Shown: positions 1 through 5,851 of the stretch, piece by piece
How positions within the stretch are numbered: the first letter of the stretch is position 1
Layout: every line of letters begins with the position of its first letter
Source: Gammaproteobacteria bacterium
GTDB lineage: Bacteria; Pseudomonadota; Gammaproteobacteria; SZUA-229
DNA: 7,570 nucleotides
Reading direction: 5' to 3'
Assembly: GCA_030637945.1 (NCBI GenBank)
Contig: DAOWFN010000126.1
Coordinates: 1-7,570 of the forward strand
Notes under the pieces: generated by a model
What the model saw: the letters and a program-made list of their open reading frames with translations, nothing else
The model's database searches: none
What the model was told of the DNA's origin: nothing
Program-made: the position numbers and the translations under genes

Positions 1-103
1 CCAGGGTAAAGGTCACCGCTCATTAGGTGAAGGACAAGCTGTTATCTTCTCTGTTGCCGAAGGCGATAAAGGGTTACAGGCGGTTGACGTAACTAGCGCA
101 TAA
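1..103 (+). CDS. Cold-shock domain protein, 3' end only
   Basis: This is the C-terminal 33 residues of a small CspA-type cold-shock protein, cut by the left edge; the frame runs from base 2 to the TAA at 101-103. The visible protein contains HRSLGEGQAVIFSV followed by EGDKGLQAVDVTSA. This matches the last two beta-strands and tail of CspA-like proteins, where SL-EGQ-V-F and the G-KG-QA-NV pattern are typical. These proteins are OB-fold single-stranded nucleic acid binders that act as RNA chaperones in the cytoplasm. The RNP1 and RNP2 RNA-binding motifs would lie upstream, outside the window, so neither they nor the start can be checked. A strong hairpin terminator follows 25 bp after the stop, consistent with a monocistronic gene. 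Which csp paralogue this is cannot be told. Confidence 0.85.
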   Translation, partial: QGKGHRSLGEGQAVIFSVAEGDKGLQAVDVTSA

Positions 104-128
104 AAGCTAGCTCATAAGCTACTTACAT

Positions 129-166
129 AAAAAAGGCCGCTGGATTTATTTCCAGCGGCCTTTTTT
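129..166. terminator. Bidirectional Rho-independent terminator
   Basis: A perfect 10-bp GC-rich stem (ggccgctgga at 135-144 pairing with tccagcggcc at 151-160) encloses a 6-nt loop. Six A's precede it and six T's follow it, so it can terminate transcription in both directions. It lies between the cold-shock gene (+) and the end of the mpl-ubiX-ycgN operon (-), which converge here, and presumably serves both. Confidence 0.93.
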
Positions 167-191
167 ACTCTAGTGTTAATAACTATTATAA

Positions 192-461
192 CTACGCTAT
201 TTTTATTCTTACTACTTTCATAATCTCCATATCAATCCCGGCAACGTTTTCCTTAGCAGCATAATACGTAAGGTTTATACGTTGCCCCTGTATATTTTTA
301 TACGTCTTTTTGCGTTTGTATTTAAACGGTACATCATATCCTTCGATCATCACCGTATTTAATACCCATTCTTTTGTATCACGCTGCACATGAGAAGTAA
401 CTTTCATATTTTCAGAATGATTGAGTTTTTGATGGGTTTTTAATAATTTAGTTACAGACAT
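192..461 (-). CDS. Small basic protein, function unknown, last gene of the mpl operon
   Basis: An 89-residue protein that I cannot assign to a named family. It is rich in Lys and Arg, has no cysteine, no signal peptide and no membrane segment, so it is probably cytoplasmic. The N-terminal 30 residues are polar and look flexible. From about residue 31 (EWVLNTVMIEGYDVPFKYKR) to the end the sequence alternates hydrophobic and charged residues, suggesting a small beta-rich domain. It starts 11 bp after the ycgN stop on the same strand, so it is very likely the promoter-distal gene of mpl-ubiX-ycgN. No good Shine-Dalgarno precedes the ATG, which suggests translational coupling or a weak start. The terminator at 129-166 follows its stop. 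The compact position and protein-like composition argue for a real gene; any function would be a guess. Confidence 0.7.
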   Translation of the reverse strand: MSVTKLLKTHQKLNHSENMKVTSHVQRDTKEWVLNTVMIEGYDVPFKYKRKKTYKNIQGQRINLTYYAAKENVAGIDMEIMKVVRIKIA

Positions 462-472
462 ACTATTTAATA

Positions 473-913
473 TTATTTATCATCAGGAAATATCACAAAA
501 TCATGTAACTGCTCAGGGTGTATATATTCTTCTGATTGTGCAAACCATTTTGCAGATATGCCCGCATCATGCGCTGAATCTTTTTTTTGCGTAATCAACG
601 GATGCCATATTGGTAATGACTCACCCGCATACAGTCTTTTATAAGCACAGCTTTCTGGCAACCAGTCCAGATACGGAAGATTTTCTAATGTTAACTGCAC
701 ACACATTGGAACATCAGTTAAACGATTTTTATAATCAGCACAGCGACAGGTTTCAATGTTCAGCTGCCTGCAACTGACGCTGGTATTAAAAACCTCACCA
801 CTATCTTCATCTTCTATTTTTACCAGACAACAAAGACCGCAACCATCACATAATGATTCCCATTCATCAGAATTCATTTGGCTCAGTGTTTTTATCTCCC
901 AAAAGTTTTGCAT
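473..913 (-). CDS. ycgN: YcgN-family cysteine-cluster protein (UPF0260)
   Basis: The 146-residue protein has the hallmarks of the YcgN family of CxxCxxCC zinc- or iron-chelating domain proteins: W18-E-S-L, C22-D-G-C25-G-L-C28-C29, C48-R-Q-L-N, C56-R-C58, Y61, R64, C71 and C89. The later blocks ENLPYLDWLPESCAYKRL and LPIWHPL are also characteristic. The length is close to the E. coli protein (about 150 residues). The cysteine cluster should bind a metal or Fe-S centre; the cellular role is not established, so the name is a family assignment only. There is no signal peptide, so it is probably cytoplasmic. The start sits 30 bp after the ubiX stop, with only a weak purine stretch upstream. The family resemblance begins within the first five residues (NFWEIKTL), which supports this ATG. 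Confidence 0.93.
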   Translation of the reverse strand: MQNFWEIKTLSQMNSDEWESLCDGCGLCCLVKIEDEDSGEVFNTSVSCRQLNIETCRCADYKNRLTDVPMCVQLTLENLPYLDWLPESCAYKRLYAGESLPIWHPLITQKKDSAHDAGISAKWFAQSEEYIHPEQLHDFVIFPDDK

Positions 914-943
914 ATATACTCTGACTGATCGCGGAACAAGATG

Positions 944-1573
944 TCACTCACCCCACCTCGGTTGTAACTGATGATCCACATTCAACTGATCTAAAATTTT
1001 GGCTACAACAAAATCGATCAGATCATCAATGGTTTCTGCTTTATTATAAAAACCAGGGTTGGCACATAATATCACCGCACCCATACGTGAAAGTTTGAGC
1101 ATGTTTTCCAGATGAATATCCGAATACGGTGTTTCTCTTGGAACAACAATTAATTTCCTACGTTCCTTTAACATCACATCCGCCGATCGTTCGATCAGAT
1201 TATTACTTGCACCAGTCGCAATAGCTGACAATGCACCCATAGAGCAAGGACAGACCACCATCGCATCGACAAGCCCACCGCCACTGGCCGTTGGTGCGGT
1301 CCATTCATCTTCACCAAAAACAAATAGCTGTGGCTTTTTATCGGCAGCGGTTTCGCAATTATATTTATCGATTAAAAACTGCTGCATATCTTTGCAACGA
1401 CCCGGCAACGTTATATCCGTTTCCATACCAATAACGACTTGCGCGGCTTTACTCACCATTAAATAAACCGTATGGTTTTTCTGCAGAAGCAATTCCAGCA
1501 AACGAAAACCGTACTGCACGCCAGATGCGCCAGTAATAGCGAGAGACACGATCTGTTTGTTTTCGTTACTCAT
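944..1573 (-). CDS. ubiX: Flavin prenyltransferase UbiX
   Basis: UbiX joins a dimethylallyl group to FMN to make prenylated FMN, the cofactor of UbiD-type decarboxylases, here most likely for ubiquinone synthesis. The 209-residue protein shows the whole family pattern: the N-terminal flavin-binding loop ITGASGVQYG (residues 13-22), VVCPCSMGALSAIATGASNNLI in mid-protein, then SADVMLKERRKL, VPRETPYS, HLENMLKLSRMGA and the C-terminal PGFY. The length is normal. The usual P-M-S-M reads P-C-S-M here, a mild substitution. Its ATG begins 3 bp after the mpl stop with no clear Shine-Dalgarno, so translation is probably coupled to mpl. No ubiD is in the window. The mpl-ubiX adjacency is also known in Pseudomonas, so it is not unusual. 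UbiX homologues of the Pad1 type are the only serious alternative. Confidence 0.96.
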   Translation of the reverse strand: MSNENKQIVSLAITGASGVQYGFRLLELLLQKNHTVYLMVSKAAQVVIGMETDITLPGRCKDMQQFLIDKYNCETAADKKPQLFVFGEDEWTAPTASGGGLVDAMVVCPCSMGALSAIATGASNNLIERSADVMLKERRKLIVVPRETPYSDIHLENMLKLSRMGAVILCANPGFYNKAETIDDLIDFVVAKILDQLNVDHQLQPRWGE

Positions 1574-1576
1574 TTT

Positions 1577-2953
1577 TCATTGCGCTTCAAACGCAGCGAG
1601 TAAACGCTGGTGTATCGCTTCAAAACCACCGTTACTCATTATCAATATATGATCACCACTTTTAGCCTGTTCCACTATGTGATCAATTATATTCTCGGTG
1701 CTGGCAAATATTTTTGCTGGTGTATTAGAGCTCGCAATGACATCATCTAAATTCCAGTCCAGCCCTTCAGGCTGATACAGGCAGATCTCATCTGCACCTT
1801 GCAAAGAGTCACTTAAACCATCTTTATGTATACCCATGCGCATAGTATTCGAGCGTGGTTCCAATACGGCAAATACTTTGCCTGTGCCCTGCACCTCCTT
1901 CATCGCCTTAAGCGTTTCCTCAATTGCCGTAGGGTGATGTGCAAAATCATCATAAACAGTGATTCCATTGGCCACACCTCTCACTTCCAGGCGTCGCTTA
2001 ATACCTTTAAATTCACTTAAAGCTTCACAGGATAGTTCTACCGGAACACCCGCATGCTGTGCTGCGGCTATCGCTGCCAGTGCATTCATTCGATTATGTG
2101 CGCCATGCAGCGACCAATTGACGTTAGCGACCACCTTGCCATCTAACAGCACTTCAAAATTCTTGCCGTCTGCACTGGTTTCACCAATCGACCAGTCATC
2201 ATCGCTGTGACTATCATCATGATCTTTATGAATAGCGGCACAATCTGACCAGCAACCCATGTTAATCACATCATCTATATTTTTATCTTCACCATTTTTA
2301 ACGATCAGGCCATCGCCCGGAATGGTCCGCACAAAATGATGGAACTGTTTTTTTATGGCATCCAGATCTTCAAATATATCAGCATGATCAAATTCAAGAT
2401 TATTCAATACCGCTGTTCTTGGATGGTAATGGATAAACTTTGAACGTTTGTCAAAAAATGCAGTGTCATACTCATCAGCTTCGACCACAAAAAATGGCGC
2501 ATCACCGATGCGTGCGGACAGTCCAAAATTAGCCGGGATACCACCGATCAAAAAGCCGGGATTCAAATCTGCGTACTGCAACATCCAGGCAAGCATACTG
2601 GAGGTTGTCGTTTTACCATGTGTGCCGGCAACAGCTAATACCCAGCGCTGATTTAACACATGTTTTGATAGCCATTCAGGCCCCGAGGCATAGGTAATAT
2701 TATTATTCAGCACATACTCCACAGCTTCATTGCCACGCGACATCGCGTTGCCAATGACCACTTCATCTACATCTTCAGGAATATCAGCTGCATAATAGCC
2801 CTCACTTAAACTGATCCCCTGTTCTTCAAGTTGCGTACTCATCGGTGGATAAACATTGGCATCGCAGCCACTGACTTCATGCCCTGCCTGTTTTGCCAGC
2901 AAAGCAATGCCTCCCATAAACGTTCCACAGATACCCAGGATGTGAATCTTCAA
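1577..2953 (-). CDS. mpl: UDP-MurNAc:L-Ala-gamma-D-Glu-meso-DAP ligase (murein tripeptide ligase)
   Basis: Mpl attaches the recycled tripeptide L-Ala-gamma-D-Glu-meso-DAP to UDP-MurNAc using ATP, returning turnover products to peptidoglycan synthesis in the cytoplasm. The 458-residue length equals the family norm. Three Mur-ligase domains are visible: an N-terminal UDP-binding Rossmann domain starting KIHILGICGTFMGG with DANVYPPMS following; a central ATPase domain with the P-loop GTHGKTTT (110-117), VVEADEYDTAFFD and LNNLEFDHADIF; and a C-terminal ligand domain with KRRLEVRG and YDDFAHHPTAI. These motifs are the Mpl versions and distinguish it from MurC. The start is TTG at 2951-2953: the E. 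coli protein begins at the same point (M-IHILGICGTFMGG), and a Shine-Dalgarno AAGAGG (minus strand, 2962-2967) lies 8 nt upstream. It heads the operon with ubiX, ycgN and the 89-aa ORF. The repeat element at 2970-3213 abuts its ribosome-binding site. Confidence 0.97.
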   Translation of the reverse strand: MKIHILGICGTFMGGIALLAKQAGHEVSGCDANVYPPMSTQLEEQGISLSEGYYAADIPEDVDEVVIGNAMSRGNEAVEYVLNNNITYASGPEWLSKHVLNQRWVLAVAGTHGKTTTSSMLAWMLQYADLNPGFLIGGIPANFGLSARIGDAPFFVVEADEYDTAFFDKRSKFIHYHPRTAVLNNLEFDHADIFEDLDAIKKQFHHFVRTIPGDGLIVKNGEDKNIDDVINMGCWSDCAAIHKDHDDSHSDDDWSIGETSADGKNFEVLLDGKVVANVNWSLHGAHNRMNALAAIAAAQHAGVPVELSCEALSEFKGIKRRLEVRGVANGITVYDDFAHHPTAIEETLKAMKEVQGTGKVFAVLEPRSNTMRMGIHKDGLSDSLQGADEICLYQPEGLDWNLDDVIASSNTPAKIFASTENIIDHIVEQAKSGDHILIMSNGGFEAIHQRLLAAFEAQ

Positions 2954-2960
2954 CTAACTA

Positions 2961-2967
2961 ACCTCTT
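2961..2967 (-). promoter_or_regulatory. Ribosome-binding site fixing the TTG start of mpl
   Basis: Read on the minus strand this is AAGAGGT, eight bases before the TTG at 2951-2953. No in-frame ATG near this point matches the conserved N-terminus of the family, so this site decides the start. It lies only a few bases outside the left end of the inverted-repeat element, so the ribosome-binding site itself is not part of the element. Confidence 0.75.
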
Positions 2968-2969
2968 TG

Positions 2970-3213
2970 ACCCGAATATTTCATGGGAATGCAGTATTTT
3001 GGGGAAATGTTAGCGAGCCAGTTTTTTCGATCGCCCGCAGAAGCATAGCCGTAGCTATGGTTTAAGGGAGATCGGGGAAAATGGCCACTAATATTTTTCC
3101 AAAATCTGCATAGCGTATTCTGGCACATAGCGTGCTTTTCTATTTTACGAATATTTAATTTTAATGTTACAAGTTTAAGCATATTTTGTAGCGTTCCCAT
3201 GAAATATTCGGGT
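2970..3213. mobile_element. MITE-like element with 20-bp terminal inverted repeats
   Basis: Both ends carry a perfect 20-bp inverted repeat: acccgaatatttcatgggaa at 2970-2989 and its reverse complement at 3194-3213. The interior has no credible gene; an 80-codon frame across it is not protein-like. The left half contains a large imperfect hairpin (listed separately), and the right part (about 3118-3190) is AT-rich. The total of about 244 bp with terminal inverted repeats and no transposase is what a miniature inverted-repeat element looks like. I see no convincing target-site duplication next to the ends. The right end touches the stop codon of the 172-aa membrane protein (TAA, 3213-3215), and the left end is just outside the mpl ribosome-binding site, so it separates two same-strand genes. 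Mobility is inferred from structure only. Confidence 0.7.
2991..3109. repeat. Large imperfect hairpin inside the element
   Basis: The arms at 2991-3032 (starting gcagtattttgg, ending cgatc) and 3070-3109 (starting gatcggggaaaatggcc, ending aaaatctgc) are reverse complements over about 40 bp. By hand alignment they agree at roughly three quarters of positions with a few one-base gaps. At the tip, catagc (3044-3049) and gctatg (3054-3059) pair perfectly around cgta. Transcribed RNA or extruded single-stranded DNA could fold into a stem of about 120 nt. It would lie in the leader of mpl if transcription starts upstream. Confidence 0.7.
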
Positions 3214-3731
3214 TACCCTGCCGTTTCAGCAGGAAAAAATAATTGCGACAAAGCAACGGAAATAAAAAATAATGAAAATGACAGAGCCAGAGCACTGTAC
3301 ATCTTCATCTCCAATGCATGCCTAAATATATGCGCTTTTACCAGTACTTCCCAGCTTATTAATAATAAAAATAATAATGACATCGAAGATTTTAAGGATT
3401 CATCAGTGATATCACCGTCAAGCACAAAAAACACGGGCCATGATAATAGATTAAATAATATCCCTACACCTAAAATCGCACAGAATGTTTGCACAAATCG
3501 TGCACTTCGATTTAAGGCTCGCAATACAGCGTATGTAAAAACATACTGGATAAATAAGCCCAGGAACAAGCCAGCAAGCATATCATCAGGATTCAGTGTC
3601 GTTTGCAACACGACCAGACCAGAGAAAACATAAGCCACAGCAAACCGCACTGTAATTTTCTGTGAATACGGCAAATCTTGCGGTGCAGCTTTTAAAATCA
3701 GTAAAGCCAGTAATTTTTGAAGTACAGACAT
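3213..3731 (-). CDS. Integral membrane protein, function unknown
   Basis: The 172-residue hydrophobic protein is not one I can name. After a short N-terminal stretch (MSVLQKLLALLILKAAPQDLPYS) it has about four or five membrane segments at roughly 28-46, 51-72, 79-104, 117-136 and 144-166, so it should sit in the inner membrane. The motif QDLPYS before the first long segment, and RFVQTFCAILGVGILFNLL in the third, look like constrained family features. No catalytic motif or metal ligand set is visible. It is transcribed away from pyrC across a 50-bp gap and toward mpl, from which it is now separated by the repeat element. It may once have been, or may still be, the first gene of the mpl operon. 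Its start lacks a good Shine-Dalgarno; GAG directly abuts the ATG. Confidence 0.85.
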   Translation of the reverse strand: MSVLQKLLALLILKAAPQDLPYSQKITVRFAVAYVFSGLVVLQTTLNPDDMLAGLFLGLFIQYVFTYAVLRALNRSARFVQTFCAILGVGILFNLLSWPVFFVLDGDITDESLKSSMSLLFLLLISWEVLVKAHIFRHALEMKMYSALALSFSLFFISVALSQLFFPAETAG

Positions 3732-3743
3732 CTCAACTTAGGG

Positions 3744-3769
3744 CATAATATAGGGCCAGTGCCTGGCAC
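3744..3769. promoter_or_regulatory. Divergent promoter region with palindrome between the membrane protein gene and pyrC
   Basis: The 50-bp gap (3732-3781) must hold both promoters. For pyrC, CATAAT at 3744-3749 is a candidate -10, but no good -35 stands at the right spacing. On the other strand TATATT (3747-3752) is a candidate -10 with a weak -35, so the two would overlap. Just downstream on the pyrC side lie two overlapping palindromes: gccag-tgc-ctggc (3755-3767) and gtgcc-t-ggcac (3759-3769). These would form a hairpin at the very 5' end of the pyrC transcript, or could be an operator. All assignments here are by eye. Confidence 0.35.
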
Positions 3770-3781
3770 GATAACCGTATT

Positions 3782-4825
3782 ATGACAAAAACCACGATAA
3801 CAATCACTCAACCTGACGACTGGCACTTGCACTTACGCGATGGTGAAGCTTTAAACAGTGTAGCGCCATTTACTGCCAGGCAGTTCGCACGCGCCATTAT
3901 CATGCCGAATTTAAATCCGCCTGTTACCACGGTCGTTCGAGCAGTAGAATATCTTGATCAGATACTAGCCGCTGTTGATGGCTCAGACTTTGAACCGCTA
4001 ATGACGCTTTATCTGACCGATAATACACCTGCCAGTGAAGTAATTGCCGCACGTAAAAGTTGTTTCATAAAAGGTCTAAAGTTATACCCTGCCGGAGCGA
4101 CAACAAATTCTGACGCCGGCGTTACCGACATACGTAACTGCGATGCGGCGCTCGAAGAGATGCAGAAATCAGGTCTGCCGCTGCTCATCCATGGTGAAAC
4201 AACTGATCCACAGGTTGATGTATTTGACCGCGAAAAGGTTTTTATCGATAAAACGCTACAGCCACTAACACAGCGCTTTCCCGAATTAAAGATTGTATTC
4301 GAACACATCACCACCAGGGAAGCTGCTGACTTTGTACTGCAGTCTGGTGATAACGTTGCCGCAACGATTACACCACAACATCTATTATTTAATCGCAATG
4401 CATTATTTCAAAATGGCTTACAACCACATAATTACTGCCTGCCTGTACTAAAACGTGACATCCATCAACATGCATTACTGGAAGTCATCCGCTCGGGCAA
4501 TAATAAATTTTTCCTGGGCACCGATAGTGCTCCGCATGCAAAAAATAAAAAAGAAGGCGCCTGTGGCTGTGCCGGCATATTCTCCGCACATGCCGCAATA
4601 GAAATCTATGCGACTATTTTTGAACAGCAGGATGCTCTAGATAAACTTGAAGCCTTTGCCAGTTTTAATGGCCCTGATTTTTATGGGCTGCCTCGCAACA
4701 ACAAAACTATTACACTGAACAAAGAAGACTGGACCATCCCGGACGAATACCCGCTCGGTGATGAAACACTGGTACCCTTTTTAGCAGGCCAGACTGTCTG
4801 CTGGAAACTATCAGAAACAATTTAA
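3782..4825 (+). CDS. pyrC: Dihydroorotase
   Basis: PyrC catalyses the reversible cyclisation of N-carbamoyl-L-aspartate to dihydroorotate, the third step of pyrimidine synthesis, in the cytoplasm. The 347-residue length matches the E. coli-type class II enzyme (348). The binuclear zinc site is complete: H15 and H17 in DDWHLHLRDG, the lysine that becomes carboxylated at K100 in GLKLYPAGATTNS, H137 in LLIHGE, H175 in FEHITT and D248 in GTDSAPH. The substrate-contacting stretches around MPNLNPP and APHAKNKKEG are also present. The start is supported by alignment to the E. coli N-terminus, though no Shine-Dalgarno is visible ahead of the ATG. It is divergent from the membrane protein gene and followed by an inverted-repeat element and then rnt. 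The leader can fold at its 5' end, which might bear on pyrimidine control. Confidence 0.97.
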   Translation: MTKTTITITQPDDWHLHLRDGEALNSVAPFTARQFARAIIMPNLNPPVTTVVRAVEYLDQILAAVDGSDFEPLMTLYLTDNTPASEVIAARKSCFIKGLKLYPAGATTNSDAGVTDIRNCDAALEEMQKSGLPLLIHGETTDPQVDVFDREKVFIDKTLQPLTQRFPELKIVFEHITTREAADFVLQSGDNVAATITPQHLLFNRNALFQNGLQPHNYCLPVLKRDIHQHALLEVIRSGNNKFFLGTDSAPHAKNKKEGACGCAGIFSAHAAIEIYATIFEQQDALDKLEAFASFNGPDFYGLPRNNKTITLNKEDWTIPDEYPLGDETLVPFLAGQTVCWKLSETI

Positions 4826-4837
4826 TAAATATAACTA

Positions 4838-5045
4838 TCCACAGATGAACGCAGATAAACACAGATTAAAAACATAAGGAGAAATACAGTCCTCGAAGAA
4901 CGCAAAATACGTGCCCGAGCGAAGCGACAAATGCCCTTGGTGTGCAAAGTTTTGTAAATTCAATGTTTTTTCGCGTTATTTGCGTTCTTCGCGGACAATG
5001 TTCTATAGCTTTTAATATCTGTGTTTATCTGCGTTCATCTGTGGA
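4838..5045. repeat. Nested inverted-repeat element between pyrC and rnt
   Basis: The outer arms are a perfect 29-bp inverted repeat: 4838-4866, beginning tccacagatgaacgcag, and its reverse complement at 5017-5045. Similarity continues inward past a 2-base indel (taaaa near 4867). A second pair is nested inside: 4890-4906 (tcctcgaagaacgcaaa) against 4979-4995, 16 of 17 bases complementary. The middle (about 4911-4975) holds no gene. The arms are built from short near-repeats (acagat, gaacgcagat, aaacacagat). From memory, arms of this kind recur between genes in many unrelated environmental bacteria. The element fills nearly the whole 238-bp pyrC-rnt gap and ends 18 bp before the rnt start, so the rnt leader and perhaps its promoter lie in it. 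I see no transposase or target duplication. Confidence 0.85.
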
Positions 5046-5063
5046 CAGTGTAATATACCCATC

Positions 5064-5717
5064 ATGAGTGAAAATGAATTTAAATTAATGGCCAGGCGTT
5101 TTCGTGGCTATTATCCGGTAGTTATCGATGTTGAAACAGGAGGCTTTGACGAAAAAAAAGATGCCTTACTGGAAATAGGTGCTATCACATTAAAAATTGA
5201 TGGCAATGGCAATATGACCACGAATAATCAATATCACTGTCACATAAATCCTTTTGAAGGCGCGAATATGGAACCGGCTTCTATGGAAATTAATGGCATA
5301 GACCCACATCACCCTTTTCGCATCGCCGCTGCCAAAGATGAAGAAACAGCTATTCGTGAATTATTCCGTTTCATCCGTAAAGAGATGAAGCTACATAAAT
5401 GCAAACGCGCAATTATGATCGGTCACAATACGACAATGGATCGCGATTTCATTTTTGCCGCTGCAGAACGTAATAAAATATCACGCAACCCTTTCCATCC
5501 ATTCAGCATGTTTGACACTGTCAGTTTAGCGGGGCTTGCCTATGGACAAACCGTATTGTCACGGGCAGCCCAAGCTGCAGGGTTAAGCTGGGACAACAAT
5601 GAAGCGCATTCCGCCTTGTACGATGCCAGTCAAACGGCCAAATTATTCTGCGCTATCGCGAATCGCTGGGCTGAAACATCAGGCCCCGTCTGGAGCGACG
5701 AACAACCAAGCCAATAA
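5064..5717 (+). CDS. rnt: Ribonuclease T (3'-5' exoribonuclease)
   Basis: RNase T trims 3' ends of tRNA, 5S and other stable RNAs and is responsible for tRNA end turnover; it works in the cytoplasm as a homodimer. The 217-residue protein carries all five DEDDh catalytic residues: D22 and E24 in VVIDVETGGF, D126 in GHNTTMDRDF, and H182 and D187 in EAHSALYDA. Family blocks RFRGYYPVVIDVET, FNGID-like MEINGIDP, RNPFHPFSMFDT and LAYGQTVLSRA follow the E. coli protein (215 residues) closely, which separates it from DNA polymerase III epsilon and oligoribonuclease. The N-terminal alignment supports this ATG, although no Shine-Dalgarno is visible. A weak promoter (TTGCGT at 4980, TATAGC at 5004, 18-bp spacer) could lie within the repeat element upstream. 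The pyrC-rnt neighbourhood also exists in Pseudomonas. Confidence 0.96.
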   Translation: MSENEFKLMARRFRGYYPVVIDVETGGFDEKKDALLEIGAITLKIDGNGNMTTNNQYHCHINPFEGANMEPASMEINGIDPHHPFRIAAAKDEETAIRELFRFIRKEMKLHKCKRAIMIGHNTTMDRDFIFAAAERNKISRNPFHPFSMFDTVSLAGLAYGQTVLSRAAQAAGLSWDNNEAHSALYDASQTAKLFCAIANRWAETSGPVWSDEQPSQ

Positions 5718-5851
5718 CCACCGATACACCAGTCATTATTACACTATAAAGATATGGCCTAAAAACAAAGCAAACCTTCAACAATTTAGCTATAGTTTCC
5801 ATATCCATAATATTTAGTTAACTGTCAACCAAAGGATGGGACACCAGGTTC

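Noticed and set aside
1577..2953. MurC rather than Mpl
   Set aside because: The N-terminal GICGTFMGG and DANVYPPMS motifs, the C-terminal YDDFAHHPTAI context and adjacency to ubiX favour Mpl; MurC usually lies in the dcw cluster.
2958..3200. An 80-codon minus-strand open frame in the mpl upstream gap
   Set aside because: It lies wholly across the inverted-repeat element and both arms of its hairpin, its composition is not protein-like, and it has no convincing ribosome-binding site.
2970..3213. Integron attC site or group II intron in the palindromic region
   Set aside because: No GTTRRRY and RYYYAAC core sites flank it and no intron domain V-like or reverse transcriptase sequence is present; terminal inverted repeats fit a MITE-like unit better.
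3199..3633. A 144-codon plus-strand open frame
   Set aside because: It is antisense to the membrane protein gene; its translation is rich in Asn, Lys and Ser, as expected for the reverse strand of a hydrophobic protein, and it begins inside the repeat end.
4009..4398. A 129-codon minus-strand open frame within pyrC
   Set aside because: It is antisense to a region encoding conserved PyrC zinc ligands and shows no domain of its own.
4838..5045. CRISPR array
   Set aside because: The repeats are inverted pairs and not regularly spaced direct repeats, and there are no cas genes.
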